Notes: generated from the sequence alone by a model not told the origin. A DNA stretch of 64,000 nt from Hahella ganghwensis DSM 17046 (GCF_000376785.1 NZ_AQXX01000113.1:1-64000); one strand, 5' to 3'; positions 23,922 to 34,179 are shown, counted from the first letter of the stretch. Made by a program: numbers and translations.

Positions 23922-24989
23922 ATGAAACGTGCTTTCGTTGTAGTAACGGCCGTGTTGACATGTGCCATGGCGGGAGCGGTTTACTGGGTAAACAGTGCAA
24001 CAGGTGTTCATCAAAATGGAGGGTTGGTATCTTCCGATGACAGAACACTGAGTCGTGATGCAATTCCCGGGACCGGTCATGCAGTTGAAACATACTCCCC
24101 GACCGATGACAGTGCCAGCGGTGATATTTCTGTTGAACGCTTTATCCAGCAGATGGCATTGGATCTCGTGGAAAAATATGGTGATTCCATTCAGAGCAGA
24201 TCCACCCAAGCCAGAATGTTGGAGATTCGAGACTACGTGTTTGGCCTTTACCCAGTGGATGGAGATGTCATCTTTGAGCGGATTCTTGACACCGCTTTCC
24301 CGGAATACAGTGCCCAAATACTGACAACGGTAAAATTGATGGCCGGGTATGAGTTGTGGTTGGAAGAAAACCAGGTGGTGCTCAATGAAATGGCATTTCT
24401 CGAAAGAGAAGGGGCTATATGGCACAAGCGTCGGCAATTGTTCGGTGAGGATGCTGAGCTGATTTGGGCTGAGGAAAAACAGGCCTGGGCGCAAAAGCAG
24501 CAAAAGGTACAGAAGGCCATTATGGCGCTGGATCAGGCGCAGACCAATTCACTGAATGAAACCCTGTTTCAGTTGCAGACAACCTTAAATGAGACCTACG
24601 GAGATGGTGTTGAGAGGTTAGTGCTGGATAACGGTGTCATTGCACAGGTTTACTTTGGATTCGAATCAGTGCAAAGCAGGCTCCGGAATCTTTCTCCAGA
24701 AGAGAGGCAGGTCCAGATTAATCAACTGAGAAAACAGCTTGGTTATTCAGACGAACAAATTCAGCGGCTTGAAGCAAGAGACCAAAAGCGTAATCAGCGG
24801 TGGGATAATGGTCTGGCCTACATGGCCGACAGAAATGCGCTGGCGACGAGGCTCAGCGGCCCCGAGCTCGAGCGGGAACTTGAGCAGTTGAGAGAGCGCT
24901 ATTTCAAGCATGAAGCCAAAACAATTGCCCTGGAAGAGCGAGACGGGTTCTTCCGGTACGAGCGGCCAAGGTTGTATGGTCGTAACTGA
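23922..24989 (+). CDS. Lipase chaperone (LifO)-like protein
   Basis: A 355-residue protein with one N-terminal membrane anchor (FVVVTAVLTCAMAGAVYWV), an Asp/Ser-rich linker, and a long helical domain with LifO-type features: KRRQLFGEDAELIWAEEKQA, LSPEERQVQINQLRKQLG and the YSDEQIQRLEARDQ stretch. Lipase-specific foldases hold the secreted enzyme in the periplasm. The usual RxxFDYFLSA motif is only weakly seen (IRDYVFGLY), so this is a divergent member. Its likely client is the SGNH lipoprotein encoded just upstream. Confidence 0.7.
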   Translation: MKRAFVVVTAVLTCAMAGAVYWVNSATGVHQNGGLVSSDDRTLSRDAIPGTGHAVETYSPTDDSASGDISVERFIQQMALDLVEKYGDSIQSRSTQARMLEIRDYVFGLYPVDGDVIFERILDTAFPEYSAQILTTVKLMAGYELWLEENQVVLNEMAFLEREGAIWHKRRQLFGEDAELIWAEEKQAWAQKQQKVQKAIMALDQAQTNSLNETLFQLQTTLNETYGDGVERLVLDNGVIAQVYFGFESVQSRLRNLSPEERQVQINQLRKQLGYSDEQIQRLEARDQKRNQRWDNGLAYMADRNALATRLSGPELERELEQLRERYFKHEAKTIALEERDGFFRYERPRLYGRN

Positions 24990-25084
24990 ACCTTTCCACC
25001 GCCGTTTATAGAGGAATGGCTGTTGTGAAAGATTAAGGCTGTTAGCTTTAAAAGCCGATAAGGCGAATGAGCTGCGCCGGGATA

Positions 25085-26098
25085 CTAATAATTTGCCGGC
25101 GCTTGCAACATTCCCCTGACGATCCGATCTTTGCTCCTGGTGCCCGGATGATCGATCTGATGCAGCAGCATTTCGACAGCCATTTCCCCCAGTTGGGAAG
25201 CATCATGGTAGATGCAGGGAAAGCGAAGGTTGAATATGTCGGCGTTGGGTAGCTCATCGATGCCGAATACAGGAATATCATCCATGCTCAGATCAAGTTC
25301 TCGCATGGCTTTCATGATGCCAAGAGTGATCATGACGTTGAAAGCGAAGATGGCATCAGGTCGGTTACCCTCATCCAGGTAACGCTTTACTTCCTCGTAT
25401 GCTGGTCCCTGAGTGTAGTCGCCATAGCGCACTTCTATATTGGTGGGCTCTGGAGAGTCTTCGAGGGCTTGGTGCAGGCCCTGATAGCGCAAGATCGAAA
25501 TCTGGGATTTTTTGGGGCCAGCCACGGCGAGTACATGCCGGTGACCCTGAGACAACAGATACTGCCCACCCCGATACCCGCTGAGATAATTGTCCAGATA
25601 AACGCCGCTGAAAGGAGCAGAGTTTAACTGGCGGTCCACCTGAACGACAGGAATGTTGGATCGCTGCAACTGGTCCAGATAACCTGGCTTATAATCTTCA
25701 TCGTCGGAAATCGCCGACAGAATAATGCCGTCCACCTGATAGCTCAATAATGTTTCAATGGCCTTGGCTTCTATAGACTCAGTGGCATCCGTATCGAAAA
25801 GCATAATGGTGTAGTGACGCTTTTTGGCTTCCCGTGAAATGGCTTTAATCATTTGGCCGTAAAAAGGGTGATACAAGCTGGAAGTGACAATGCCGATTAA
25901 TCCACTATTGCTGTTTTTCAGGTTTCGTGCGAAGGCGTTGGGAACATAGTTAAGTTCGCGTGCCACAGCCTGGATGCGTTCCAGGGTTTCCTGTTTAACC
26001 AGTTCCGGTTTATTGAGTGCCCTGGACACCGTGGTGGTTGTCATGTTGACCCGGCGTGCGATGTCGGCAATAGTCGCTTTGGTGTTTTTTGTTGTCAT
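25085..26098 (-). CDS. LacI-family repressor of the sugar/polyol locus
   Basis: A 337-residue repressor: HTH ATIADIARRVNMTTTTVSRAL, hinge helix PNAFARNLKNSNSGLIGIV, then a periplasmic-binding-type effector domain (DGIILSAISDDED, PVFGIDELPNADIF). The frame is open 65 codons upstream, but this ATG begins the usual LacI length. It is divergent from the ABC transporter operon across about 570 bp. That gap holds three LacI-type palindromes, the first just upstream of its own start, so auto-repression and operon control are likely. Confidence 0.92.
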   Translation of the reverse strand: MTTKNTKATIADIARRVNMTTTTVSRALNKPELVKQETLERIQAVARELNYVPNAFARNLKNSNSGLIGIVTSSLYHPFYGQMIKAISREAKKRHYTIMLFDTDATESIEAKAIETLLSYQVDGIILSAISDDEDYKPGYLDQLQRSNIPVVQVDRQLNSAPFSGVYLDNYLSGYRGGQYLLSQGHRHVLAVAGPKKSQISILRYQGLHQALEDSPEPTNIEVRYGDYTQGPAYEEVKRYLDEGNRPDAIFAFNVMITLGIMKAMRELDLSMDDIPVFGIDELPNADIFNLRFPCIYHDASQLGEMAVEMLLHQIDHPGTRSKDRIVRGMLQAPANY

Positions 26099-26156
26099 AG
26101 TCTTTACTGGTGCTGTTTCGCTGGCAGAGCCGGGCGGTGGCAAAATTAAGTTATAA

Positions 26157-26172
26157 AAGTTAACGTTAACAT
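26157..26172. promoter_or_regulatory. LacI-type operator O1
   Basis: GTTAACGTTAAC (26159-26170) is a perfect palindrome centred on CG, as LacI-family sites are. It lies 60 bp upstream of the repressor start and resembles the other two sites in the gap. Confidence 0.7.
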
Positions 26173-26499
26173 AGCAGAATATTTTTGCACAGGGAATATA
26201 CTGTCCTGAGCGTTTTTCGTTCCTTTCCTGCCGCAACTGATCGGTAATGAGATGAAAGGTGTGATAAACGAAAAGGAATAGTAAGTGGCTCATCTTTTTA
26301 TTTTCAGGCGTTAACGACGCTATTCTTAACTCCCTGATTATTATCCAATAAAATTATTTAAGTGATTGCATTTTATCAGTATTTCCTTGTTGTTGAAGAA
26401 TGGGAAATCCACAGTCTGAAACAAATTTCGGGTTGCAATCATAAAATCGAAGTGCTAAAACGAGAACATGCTGCATTTGATGGCATAAGTAGATGTCAA

Positions 26500-26523
26500 A
26501 ATGTAAACGATTGCATTTACATT
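26500..26523. promoter_or_regulatory. LacI-type operator O2
   Basis: AATGTAAA and TTTACATT form eight-bp arms around CGATTGCA. The left half TGTAAACG matches the site at 26609-26622. It lies about 160 bp before the binding-protein start, in a likely promoter position. Confidence 0.65.
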
Positions 26524-26572
26524 CTATGAGGAAATAATCTCAAGGAGTCAGTAGTTCTGAGAGATTGCTTGT

Positions 26573-26596
26573 AAGCCCGATTAATTTGGGCTTTTT
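26573..26596 (+). terminator. Terminator or attenuator inside the operon leader
   Basis: AAGCCC and GGGCTT pair around a nine-base loop and run into TTT. It lies between operators O2 and O3 and upstream of the first structural gene, so it may end short leader transcripts. The stem is only six bp. Confidence 0.5.
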
Positions 26597-26608
26597 AAGA
26601 AAAAGAAA

Positions 26609-26622
26609 TGTAAACGTCAACA
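26609..26622. promoter_or_regulatory. LacI-type operator O3
   Basis: TGTAAACGTCAACA, an imperfect palindrome centred on CG and close to O1. Its position just before the first gene and after the leader hairpin suggests a roadblock or a second promoter site. Confidence 0.55.
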
Positions 26623-26670
26623 TTTTGGTGTCAGGTGATTAATCCTCTAAAAATAACAAAGGATAACGCT

Positions 26671-27591
26671 ATGTTTCCCTTAAAGAACAAAGTCCTTTCC
26701 GTCGTTACCGGCGTCGCTCTCACTCTGGGTTTTACAGCTCCTGCCCAGGCAGAAAAATTGAAAATTGGTATGTCATTTCAGGAACTTAACAACGCTTACT
26801 TCGTCACAATGAAGGAAGCGCTGGAAAGTGCCGCCAAATCGATGGATGCGGAAGTGATCATTACTGATGCCCGCCATGACGTCTCCAAGCAAATCAGTGA
26901 TGTTGAAGACATGCTGCAGCGCGGCGTGGATATTCTGTTGCTGAATCCGACTGATTCTGTCGGTATTCAATCGGCTGTGATGACCGCTCATGAAGCTGGA
27001 GTGATTACCGTAGCGGTTGATGCCCAGGCAGAAGGTCCTCTGGACTCTTTTGTTGGGTCCAAAAACTATGACGCGGGTTATATGGCCGGTAAGTATCTGG
27101 CTGAACAACTGGGTGGCAAAGGGGAAGTTGCCATTCTTGATGGTATTCCTGTTGTCCCCATTCTGGAGCGTGTGCGCGGTTTCAATGATGCCATGAAGGA
27201 ATTTCCAAACATCAAGATTGTCGGGAAGCAGAACGGCAAGCAGGAGCGTGACATGGCCATGAATGTCACAGAAAACATGTTACAGGCCAACCCTGGCCTG
27301 GACGGACTGTTCAGTGTCAACGACACCGGTGCACTGGGTGCCTTGACCGCTATCGAAGCCAGTGGCCAGGATGTGAAACTGGTGAGCGTGGATGGTCATC
27401 CCGAAGCCATTAAGGCCATGATGAAGCCTGGTTCGAAATTCATTGCGACCTCTGCTCAGTATCCTCGTGATCAGGTCCGCCTTGGATTGGCCATAGCGTT
27501 GGCCAAAAAGTGGGGCGCCAACGTCCCGGAAGTGGTACCGGTGGATGTCACCTTGATCGACAAAGACAAAGCTGCCGGATTCAGTTGGTAG
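26671..27591 (+). CDS. Periplasmic sugar-binding protein of a ribose-type ABC importer
   Basis: A 306-residue cluster-B binding protein with a signal peptide (VVTGVALTLGFTAPAQA). The mature part has the RbsB-like fold: LKIGMSFQELNNAYFVTMKE, VDILLLNPTDSVGIQSAVMT, VITVAVDAQAEG, SVNDTGALGALTAIEASG, VKLVSVDGHPEAIKAM. AAAGGA lies eight bases before this ATG; the frame is open 12 codons further up without a ribosome site. It is the first gene of the transport and catabolic operon. Ligand is probably a pentose or polyol, judged from the downstream enzymes. Confidence 0.92.
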   Translation: MFPLKNKVLSVVTGVALTLGFTAPAQAEKLKIGMSFQELNNAYFVTMKEALESAAKSMDAEVIITDARHDVSKQISDVEDMLQRGVDILLLNPTDSVGIQSAVMTAHEAGVITVAVDAQAEGPLDSFVGSKNYDAGYMAGKYLAEQLGGKGEVAILDGIPVVPILERVRGFNDAMKEFPNIKIVGKQNGKQERDMAMNVTENMLQANPGLDGLFSVNDTGALGALTAIEASGQDVKLVSVDGHPEAIKAMMKPGSKFIATSAQYPRDQVRLGLAIALAKKWGANVPEVVPVDVTLIDKDKAAGFSW

Positions 27592-27629
27592 TTTTGGTAG
27601 GAAAACCATTTTCCCTACCCGATGTCATG

Positions 27630-27667
27630 GTACTCGGCTACTCTTAAATTAAGGAGTGGCTGAGTAC
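27630..27667 (+). other. Intercistronic hairpin after the binding-protein gene
   Basis: GTACTCGGCTACTC and GAGTGGCTGAGTAC pair over 14 positions, almost perfectly, with a ten-base loop. Such structures often raise binding-protein expression relative to the downstream transporter genes. Confidence 0.6.
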
Positions 27668-27692
27668 ACGGAGTGATTCCAAAGGTGAACTT

Positions 27693-29204
27693 ATGTCCAC
27701 ACTTCTTACACTTGAACATATATCCAAATCTTTTCCCGGTGTTAATGCACTGACGGATATCAGCCTGCAGTTGCAGGAAGGTGAAGTGCATGCGCTGTTA
27801 GGCGAAAACGGTGCCGGGAAATCCACACTGATGAAAATTCTGTGTGGCATCCATCGTCCTGATCAGGGCGATATTGTCATAAGGGGCAAATCCTGTGAGT
27901 TCCATAACTACCACGACGCCATTGCGGCCGGGGTAGGGATTATTTTCCAGGAATTCAGTCTGATTCCCTACCTGAATGCGGTTGAGAATATCTTTCTTGG
28001 TCGTGAGATCAGGCACTGGGGATTGCTGGATCGTTCGACTATGCGCAGCAAGGCGGCTGAACTGTTCAAGCGCCTTAATGTGGATATCGATCTCGATGTG
28101 CCGGTCGATCATCTCAGCGTCGCCGAGCAACAGTTCGTCGAAATTGCCAAAGCATTGGCCCTGAACGCGAATATCCTGGTTCTGGACGAGCCAACAGCCA
28201 CATTGACCCCCTCCGAGGCTGACCATTTGTTCCGCATCATGAGGGAACTCAAATCCCAGGGTGTCGGCATGATCTTCATTTCACACCATATGGAAGAAAT
28301 CTACGAAATCTGTGACCAGGTCACTGTGTTGAGAGATGGTTGCAAAGTGGGTGAGTGCGCTGTGAAAGATGTGGAAGTCGATGCGCTGGTCGAAATGATG
28401 GTTGGACGTAAGATCGAAAACAGCTTTCCGACGAAAGAAATCCGCCCGGCTGAGACCAAAGTGGTGATCGACGCTCGTTGTATCCAACTTCACAAGGAAG
28501 CGCCGGCAAATAGCTTTCAGTTGTATGAAGGTGAAATCCTGGGATTTGCCGGTCTGGTTGGATCCGGCAGGACTGAATTGGTATTGGGGTTGCTGGGGGC
28601 AACGCCGGTTTATCAGAAGGTAGTGTCCGTCAATGATGAGGCTGTTGCTCTCAAATCACCCGCCGATGCGCTTGGTCTTGGAATTGGCCTATTGCCGGAG
28701 AGCCGGAAAAAAGAAGGCCTGATACTGCCGTTTTCCATTCGTGAAAACATTACGCTCAATAACCTGAGAAAACATTCAGGCAAGGGGGGGCTGATCGACC
28801 GCAAGCATGAAAGCGAGTCGGTTAACGAGTTGATGGCCAAAGTCCGGGTGAAGGCTCCTGATGGTGAAACGCCGGTTCTAAACCTCAGTGGTGGTAATCA
28901 GCAGAAAGTAGTGATCGCCCGATGGCTCAACCATGAATGTCGGGTATTGATATTCGACGAGCCCACCCGTGGCATTGATGTTGGTGCCAAAGCAGAAATA
29001 TATCGGCTGATGAAGCAACTCACTTCGCTGGGAGTGTCCATCATTATGATTTCCTCCGAGCTACCGGAGGTCGTGGGCGTTAGCGACAGAGTGGCTGTGT
29101 TCCGGCAGGGACGTATTGTTGCAACACTGGAAGGCGATGCCGTGAACTCAAACGAAATTATGCGTTATGCAACCGGAGGTACGAGTGATGAACAATATCA
29201 CTGA
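27693..29204 (+). CDS. Sugar ABC transporter ATPase, RbsA/MglA type
   Basis: A 503-residue protein with two ABC domains. First domain: Walker [10 protein letters not shown], signature [15 protein letters not shown], Walker [13 protein letters not shown]. Second domain: degenerate Walker A (GLVGSGRTE), signature [15 protein letters not shown], Walker [15 protein letters not shown]. This arrangement is standard for the carbohydrate uptake transporter 2 family. The stop lies 17 bp inside the permease gene, so the two are translationally coupled. Confidence 0.95.
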   Translation: MSTLLTLEHISKSFPGVNALTDISLQLQEGEVHALLGENGAGKSTLMKILCGIHRPDQGDIVIRGKSCEFHNYHDAIAAGVGIIFQEFSLIPYLNAVENIFLGREIRHWGLLDRSTMRSKAAELFKRLNVDIDLDVPVDHLSVAEQQFVEIAKALALNANILVLDEPTATLTPSEADHLFRIMRELKSQGVGMIFISHHMEEIYEICDQVTVLRDGCKVGECAVKDVEVDALVEMMVGRKIENSFPTKEIRPAETKVVIDARCIQLHKEAPANSFQLYEGEILGFAGLVGSGRTELVLGLLGATPVYQKVVSVNDEAVALKSPADALGLGIGLLPESRKKEGLILPFSIRENITLNNLRKHSGKGGLIDRKHESESVNELMAKVRVKAPDGETPVLNLSGGNQQKVVIARWLNHECRVLIFDEPTRGIDVGAKAEIYRLMKQLTSLGVSIIMISSELPEVVGVSDRVAVFRQGRIVATLEGDAVNSNEIMRYATGGTSDEQYH

Positions 29205-30174
29205 ATCCCAGATTCCGCACAGGAGCAATACTTCATTCGCGCTCCGGCTGAGTAAATGGCGTAAATCGCCAGTTTTTTACCCTTTGATTGGCTTTGTGGT
29301 GATATTTATCGCCATGGCTTTTATCAATGATAACTTCCTGACCACGACAAATCTGAGCAATGTGGCACGCCAGGTATCGATTAATGCCATCATTGCGGTG
29401 GGAATGACCTGCGCTATTCTGACCGGGGGGATTGATCTGTCTGTCGGTCCGGTCATGGCGTTGTCAGGCACGGCGGCTGCCGGATTGATGGTTGCTGGTT
29501 TCCCGCCGGAAGTGGCGATCCTGGGGGGCTTGATGGTCGGCGCGCTGTTTGGTGCAGGCAATGGAGTATTTGTCGCTTACGCCAAAATGCCGCCAATTAT
29601 CGTTACCTTGGCAACCATGGGAATTGCCCGTGGATTGGCACTGATCTATACAGGAGGCTATCCCATTTCAGGGTTACCTGAGGGCTTTTCAGTGCTGGGG
29701 CGCGGTGAGTTTATGGGAATACAGTTGCCTATTCTCGTCATGCTGGTTGTGTATCTTCTGGCGTTTGTGGTGCTCAACCATACTGCCATCGGCCGCTATA
29801 TTTACGCGATAGGCGGCAATGAAGAAGCTGCCAAGCTCAGTGGTATCCGCGTTTCCCGCTATAAATTATTGGTATACACGATCAGTGGTGTGACTGCCGC
29901 CCTTGCCGGCATTGTATTGACTTCCCGTCTGATGAGTGGCCAGCCCAATGCGGGCATTGGTTTCGAGCTGGATGCCATCGCCGCAGTCGTTCTGGGAGGC
30001 ACAGCCATTGCCGGTGGTCGCGGGGCCATTATCGGAACCCTTATTGGCGCCATGATGCTGGGCGTATTGAACAATGGGCTCAATCTGATGGGAGTCTCCC
30101 CATACGTTCAAAATGTCATCAAAGGCGGGATTATACTGCTGGCGATATATATCAGTCGCAGCCGCGATAAATAA
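29188..30174 (+). CDS. Sugar ABC transporter permease, RbsC type
   Basis: A 328-residue inner-membrane protein with eight to ten helices and the CUT2 permease signatures: [31 protein letters not shown], and the cytoplasmic ATPase-contact loop [19 protein letters not shown]. The start has GGAGG upstream and overlaps the ATPase gene. It works as a dimer with the double ATPase and the binding protein encoded just before. Confidence 0.95.
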   Translation: MNNITESQIPHRSNTSFALRLSKWRKSPVFYPLIGFVVIFIAMAFINDNFLTTTNLSNVARQVSINAIIAVGMTCAILTGGIDLSVGPVMALSGTAAAGLMVAGFPPEVAILGGLMVGALFGAGNGVFVAYAKMPPIIVTLATMGIARGLALIYTGGYPISGLPEGFSVLGRGEFMGIQLPILVMLVVYLLAFVVLNHTAIGRYIYAIGGNEEAAKLSGIRVSRYKLLVYTISGVTAALAGIVLTSRLMSGQPNAGIGFELDAIAAVVLGGTAIAGGRGAIIGTLIGAMMLGVLNNGLNLMGVSPYVQNVIKGGIILLAIYISRSRDK

Positions 30175-30360
30175 AACTTCCTGAAACTTTCATAACAGCT
30201 TTCCTGAGGGGAAGCTGGCAGCCTCGCTCGTTCTGCCGTCAGGAGAAGCAGGTTTGAAAGCCTGGCGGGAGGTGGGCGGAATGAAAGCAATATGAATTCA
30301 AATAAGTGTGAATCGACAGAATTTCGGATTAAAAAAGTACAGCAACATCATGGAGACGAA

Positions 30361-31440
30361 ATGATGAGCAAATTACCTGAAACCATGACTGCGGTGGTCT
30401 GCCATGCGCCGAATGATTACCGGCTGGAGCAGTGCCAGCGTCCTGTGGCTAAACAAAATGAAGTGATCATCAAAATTGAAGCCTGCGGTATCTGCGGAAG
30501 TGACTGCAAAGCCAGTTCCGGTGCCGATATGTTCTGGTGTGGTGATGATCCTTGGTTGAAAGCACCGGTAATTCCTGGTCATGAGTTTTATGGCGTGGTG
30601 GCAGAACTGGGAGAAGGTGCTGCGGAGCACTTTGGTGTCACTGTTGGTGATAAAGTCATTGCAGAACAAATCGTTCCCTGTGGTAAATGCCGCTTCTGTG
30701 ATACCGGGAAATACTGGATGTGTGAAGTGCACAATATCTTCGGCTTCCAGAAAGATGTGGCGGAAGGGGGAATGGCTGAATATATGCGGGTACCGGCAAA
30801 TGCGCGGTTGCATAAGATACCTGACTCCGTATCTCTGGAAGACTCAGCCCTGATTGAACCCATGGCCTGTGCCATCCACACGGTCAATCGCGCGGACATT
30901 CAATTGGATGATGTGGTGGTTCTGGCAGGGCTTGGTCCCTTGGGGCTTTGCATGGTTCAGGTGGCTAAGTTGAAGACGCCGCGCAAAATAGTCGTTATCG
31001 ACATGGTAGATGAGCGGTTGGAACTGGCCAAGGCTTTTGGCGCCGATGTCGTACTGAACCCCAGCCGCGACGATATCGATAAAGAAGTAAAAGGCATGAC
31101 CGACGGATATGGTTGCGATGTCTACATCGAAGCGACTGGGCATCCGTCAGCGGTTACTCAGGGTCTGCAGATCATTCGCAAGCTGGGGCGTTTTATTGAG
31201 TTCAGTGTCTTTGGAGCAGAAACGACCACCGATTGGTCGGTGATCGGCGACCGTAAAGAGTTGGATATTCGTGGAGCTCACCTGGGGCCTTATACCTACC
31301 CGGTTGCCATTGATTTGCTTGAGCGTGGCCTGGTGACTTCCAGAGGAATAGTGACTCACGACTTCAGTCTGAATGACTGGGAAGAAGCCTTTAAGTTGGC
31401 CTCTTCGACCGATTCCATCAAGGTGTTGTTGAAACCCTGA
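30361..31440 (+). CDS. Zinc-dependent polyol dehydrogenase (MDR superfamily)
   Basis: A 359-residue oxidoreductase. The catalytic zinc site is visible (EACGICGSDCKA with the first Cys, PGHEFYG with the His/Glu), as is the structural zinc loop with four Cys (CGKCRFCDTGKYWMC). The Rossmann motif is VLAGLGPLGLCMVQ. It resembles sorbitol/xylitol and erythritol/threitol dehydrogenases; the GAPMFW-like variant SGADMFW favours the latter group from memory. GGAGA precedes two adjacent ATGs; either may be used. It would feed a ketose to the FGGY kinase encoded next. Confidence 0.88.
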   Translation: MMSKLPETMTAVVCHAPNDYRLEQCQRPVAKQNEVIIKIEACGICGSDCKASSGADMFWCGDDPWLKAPVIPGHEFYGVVAELGEGAAEHFGVTVGDKVIAEQIVPCGKCRFCDTGKYWMCEVHNIFGFQKDVAEGGMAEYMRVPANARLHKIPDSVSLEDSALIEPMACAIHTVNRADIQLDDVVVLAGLGPLGLCMVQVAKLKTPRKIVVIDMVDERLELAKAFGADVVLNPSRDDIDKEVKGMTDGYGCDVYIEATGHPSAVTQGLQIIRKLGRFIEFSVFGAETTTDWSVIGDRKELDIRGAHLGPYTYPVAIDLLERGLVTSRGIVTHDFSLNDWEEAFKLASSTDSIKVLLKP

Positions 31441-31451
31441 GGAGTAATGAC

Positions 31452-32987
31452 ATGGCTTACATAATTGGTGTGGATATCGGTACTCAGAGTACCAAGGCCC
31501 TGTTGATGTCAGCATCAGGGGAACTCATTGCCCAGGCTTCAGCAGCCTATCAGGTGGAGCAACCCAAACCCCTATGGGCTCAGCAGTGGCCTGATGTCTG
31601 GCTGGATGCTGTTCACAAGACTCTCGGCCAGGTTGTTGCTCGTGGCAACGTGGTACCTGGCGATATCAAGGCGGTTTGTGTCAGCAGTCTTTATGGTGGA
31701 TCAGGAATCCCAGTGGATGCTGGCATTAATGCCCTGCACCCCTGCCTGATCTGGATGGATCGTCGGGCCAATGATGAAGTGGACTGGGTGCGTGAGCACG
31801 TGGACCTGGACAAACTCTATGCCGTGACCGGTAATGGGGTGGACAGCTACTATGGGTTCACCAAAATGCTGTGGTTGAAACGCCATCAACCTGACGTATG
31901 GCGGCAGACCAAATACCTGATTCCACCCAACAGCTATGTCAATTATCACCTGACTGGCGAGCTGGCCGTTGACCACAGTTCCGCCGGTAATATTGGCGGG
32001 GTATACGACATTCAGGACCGTTGCTGGTCGCATGACATGCTGGAGACGCTGGGAATAGACCCGACGATGATGCCTGAGCGTCTGCTGGCGTCCGGCGATG
32101 TTGTGGGTGAATTGACGGCAGAAGCGGCGCGACTGACGGGCCTGGAAGCGGGGACTCCTATCGTGGCTGGCGGGGTGGATGCGGCCATGGCGACACTGGC
32201 CGCAGGTGTCATTGAGCCGGGTAACCATGTGGCGATGATTGGCACCAGCATGTGCTGGGGGTATATCAACAAATCCACCGATGCCCGCAATGGCCTGATC
32301 AGCATGCCCTATGTCCACAATGGTAACGAGGATATCTATATCTTCGGTGGCGCAATAACGGCAGGCGCTTCGATCAGTTGGTTCCGTGACCAGTTTTGTG
32401 CTGAGGACAAGCATGCAGCCCAGTTGCTCGAGAATGTGGACGTACATGAGTTGATGGAGTTGCAGGCGGCCAAAACGCCTGCAGGAGCAGAAGGACTGAT
32501 ATTTCTACCTTACCTGATGGGGGAGCGAAGCCCGGTCTGGGATGCCAAGGCGTCTGGTGCTTTTGTCGGTCTGACTCTTTCACACAGCAAATCACATCTG
32601 TATCGGGCGGTGTTGGAAGGATTATCGTTTGCTCTGCGTCACAATATGGAATGTGGTGCCAAAGGAGCAGTTTGTCTGGATCAGGAATTGATTGTGGTTG
32701 GTGGGGCCTCTCATTCAGATCTGTGGATGCAGATTATTGCCGATATCACCGGGTACCCTGTGTTGACCATTGAGCAAGAAGTTGAAGCCCCCTTAGGTGG
32801 CGCGTTATTGGCAGCCATGGTCTGTGGAATGGTGGAAGATATTGCAGAAATCCGGCGTTGGAGCAAGTTACGTGTACGTGCAACGCCGGACCAGACCCGC
32901 AAACAGCGGTATGACAAACTCTTTGCAGAGTATTGTGGTATCTATCACTCCCTCAAGCCTCATATGCATGCATTGGCCAAGCGCTGA
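31452..32987 (+). CDS. FGGY-family carbohydrate kinase, xylulokinase-like
   Basis: A 511-residue kinase: N-terminal phosphate-binding motif IIGVDIGTQSTKALLMS, substrate-side PCLIWMDRRAND, HLTGELAVDHSSAGNIGG, MIGTSMCW, and the C-terminal FGGY signature GERSPVWDAKASGAFVGLTL. It probably phosphorylates xylulose or a related ketose made by the preceding dehydrogenase. GAGG lies just before the ATG, and only 11 bp separate it from the dehydrogenase. Exact substrate is not determined by sequence. Confidence 0.92.
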   Translation: MAYIIGVDIGTQSTKALLMSASGELIAQASAAYQVEQPKPLWAQQWPDVWLDAVHKTLGQVVARGNVVPGDIKAVCVSSLYGGSGIPVDAGINALHPCLIWMDRRANDEVDWVREHVDLDKLYAVTGNGVDSYYGFTKMLWLKRHQPDVWRQTKYLIPPNSYVNYHLTGELAVDHSSAGNIGGVYDIQDRCWSHDMLETLGIDPTMMPERLLASGDVVGELTAEAARLTGLEAGTPIVAGGVDAAMATLAAGVIEPGNHVAMIGTSMCWGYINKSTDARNGLISMPYVHNGNEDIYIFGGAITAGASISWFRDQFCAEDKHAAQLLENVDVHELMELQAAKTPAGAEGLIFLPYLMGERSPVWDAKASGAFVGLTLSHSKSHLYRAVLEGLSFALRHNMECGAKGAVCLDQELIVVGGASHSDLWMQIIADITGYPVLTIEQEVEAPLGGALLAAMVCGMVEDIAEIRRWSKLRVRATPDQTRKQRYDKLFAEYCGIYHSLKPHMHALAKR

Positions 32988-33035
32988 TCTGTCGAGTTTG
33001 TAAGTAATAAAAGTTGTAAGTAAAAGAGGCTAAGA

Positions 33036-34106
33036 ATGAATTCTTTACTTGAACAGCTCAAAGCGTTCAGTACTGTCGTGGCTGACACGGGAGATATCGA
33101 GGCAATACGCTGTTATGAGCCGGAAGATGCGACCACAAATCCCTCGTTGATTCTCAAAGCAGTGCAATCCGGTAAATATGATGATCTTCTGCAGCAGCTG
33201 GTGGACAGCATTGACCATGCTATTCCCCGGGAAAAACTGGTAGAGGAGCTCTGTGACCGGTTGATTGTCGCCATGGGGACCAGAATTCTGGATGAGATAC
33301 CCGGACGCGTATCAACAGAAGTGAATGCCAGATTGTCGTTTGATTATGAGGGCAGCCTGGCCAAGGCTCGTAAGCTGGTGCAGCTGTATGAACAAGCGGG
33401 AGTTGGACGCGAGCGTATTCTTATTAAACTGGCGGCCACTTGGGAAGGCATTCAAGCGGCCAGAATTTTGGAGTGTGAAGGTATTCAGTGCAATCTCACC
33501 CTGGGAATTGATCCGGGGATGGCGGACCTTCTCCATCGACCCAACGTGAAGGGTATCTGGAGTGTTGCGATGGTCAGACCCCTATATACAGATGGCAAGC
33601 GGGACGGACATCAGGTGTTCAGCGATTATGTCGATGGGTTTCAGGATGTCGTGCGGGTTCTGGGAACGATTCATAACCGCTACATTCCACGTTCCATGGA
33701 GGCTGAACAACCTGAGACTCTGATGTACGAATGTACTAATGGTCTGGCGGATGCGGGAACCGTCAACCATCCGAATGGTGGGTCTTTTACAGGTTTTGTT
33801 CATACCAAGTGTTATTACGATGATATCAATCGCAAGAAGTACTATTTTGGCGATGCGTTTACTGTCGGTGACGGTTTTGATTATGTGAAACTGGTAATGA
33901 CAACCTGGAACAACTGTGATTACTGGCATCAGATTTCATCCACGGTAAAGCAGCACCAAAACAACATTCGTGTTGAGGATCCGGGATTGCTGGCAGGAAC
34001 ACCCTACTGCGGCAATAAATGGCTGACAAATGCGGCACATGGCGCCAAGAAGGGATCTGTTGTGATGTGGGACCATAACTCGTCCTGCGCAGGCTCCGGC
34101 TGCTGA
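33036..34106 (+). CDS. Chimeric gene: transaldolase N-terminal half joined to an unrelated C-terminal domain
   Basis: Residues 1-155 are clear class-1 transaldolase: [41 protein letters not shown], and [12 protein letters not shown] with the Schiff-base lysine, up to CNLTL. There the family should continue LFSxxQA ... SPFVGRILDW. Instead about 200 residues follow that I do not recognise, with [43 protein letters not shown] and a CAGSGC end. The phosphate-binding half of the barrel is missing, so normal activity is unlikely. Six cysteines in the tail suggest an extracytoplasmic domain origin. No frameshifted remnant of the missing half was found locally. Confidence 0.85.
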   Translation: MNSLLEQLKAFSTVVADTGDIEAIRCYEPEDATTNPSLILKAVQSGKYDDLLQQLVDSIDHAIPREKLVEELCDRLIVAMGTRILDEIPGRVSTEVNARLSFDYEGSLAKARKLVQLYEQAGVGRERILIKLAATWEGIQAARILECEGIQCNLTLGIDPGMADLLHRPNVKGIWSVAMVRPLYTDGKRDGHQVFSDYVDGFQDVVRVLGTIHNRYIPRSMEAEQPETLMYECTNGLADAGTVNHPNGGSFTGFVHTKCYYDDINRKKYYFGDAFTVGDGFDYVKLVMTTWNNCDYWHQISSTVKQHQNNIRVEDPGLLAGTPYCGNKWLTNAAHGAKKGSVVMWDHNSSCAGSGC

Positions 34107-34179
34107 GATTATTTCCTTCGGCGGTTCTCTCTCCTAAATGCATTGTTCTCCAAAATAATTGTTCTTCAAAAAAATAAGA

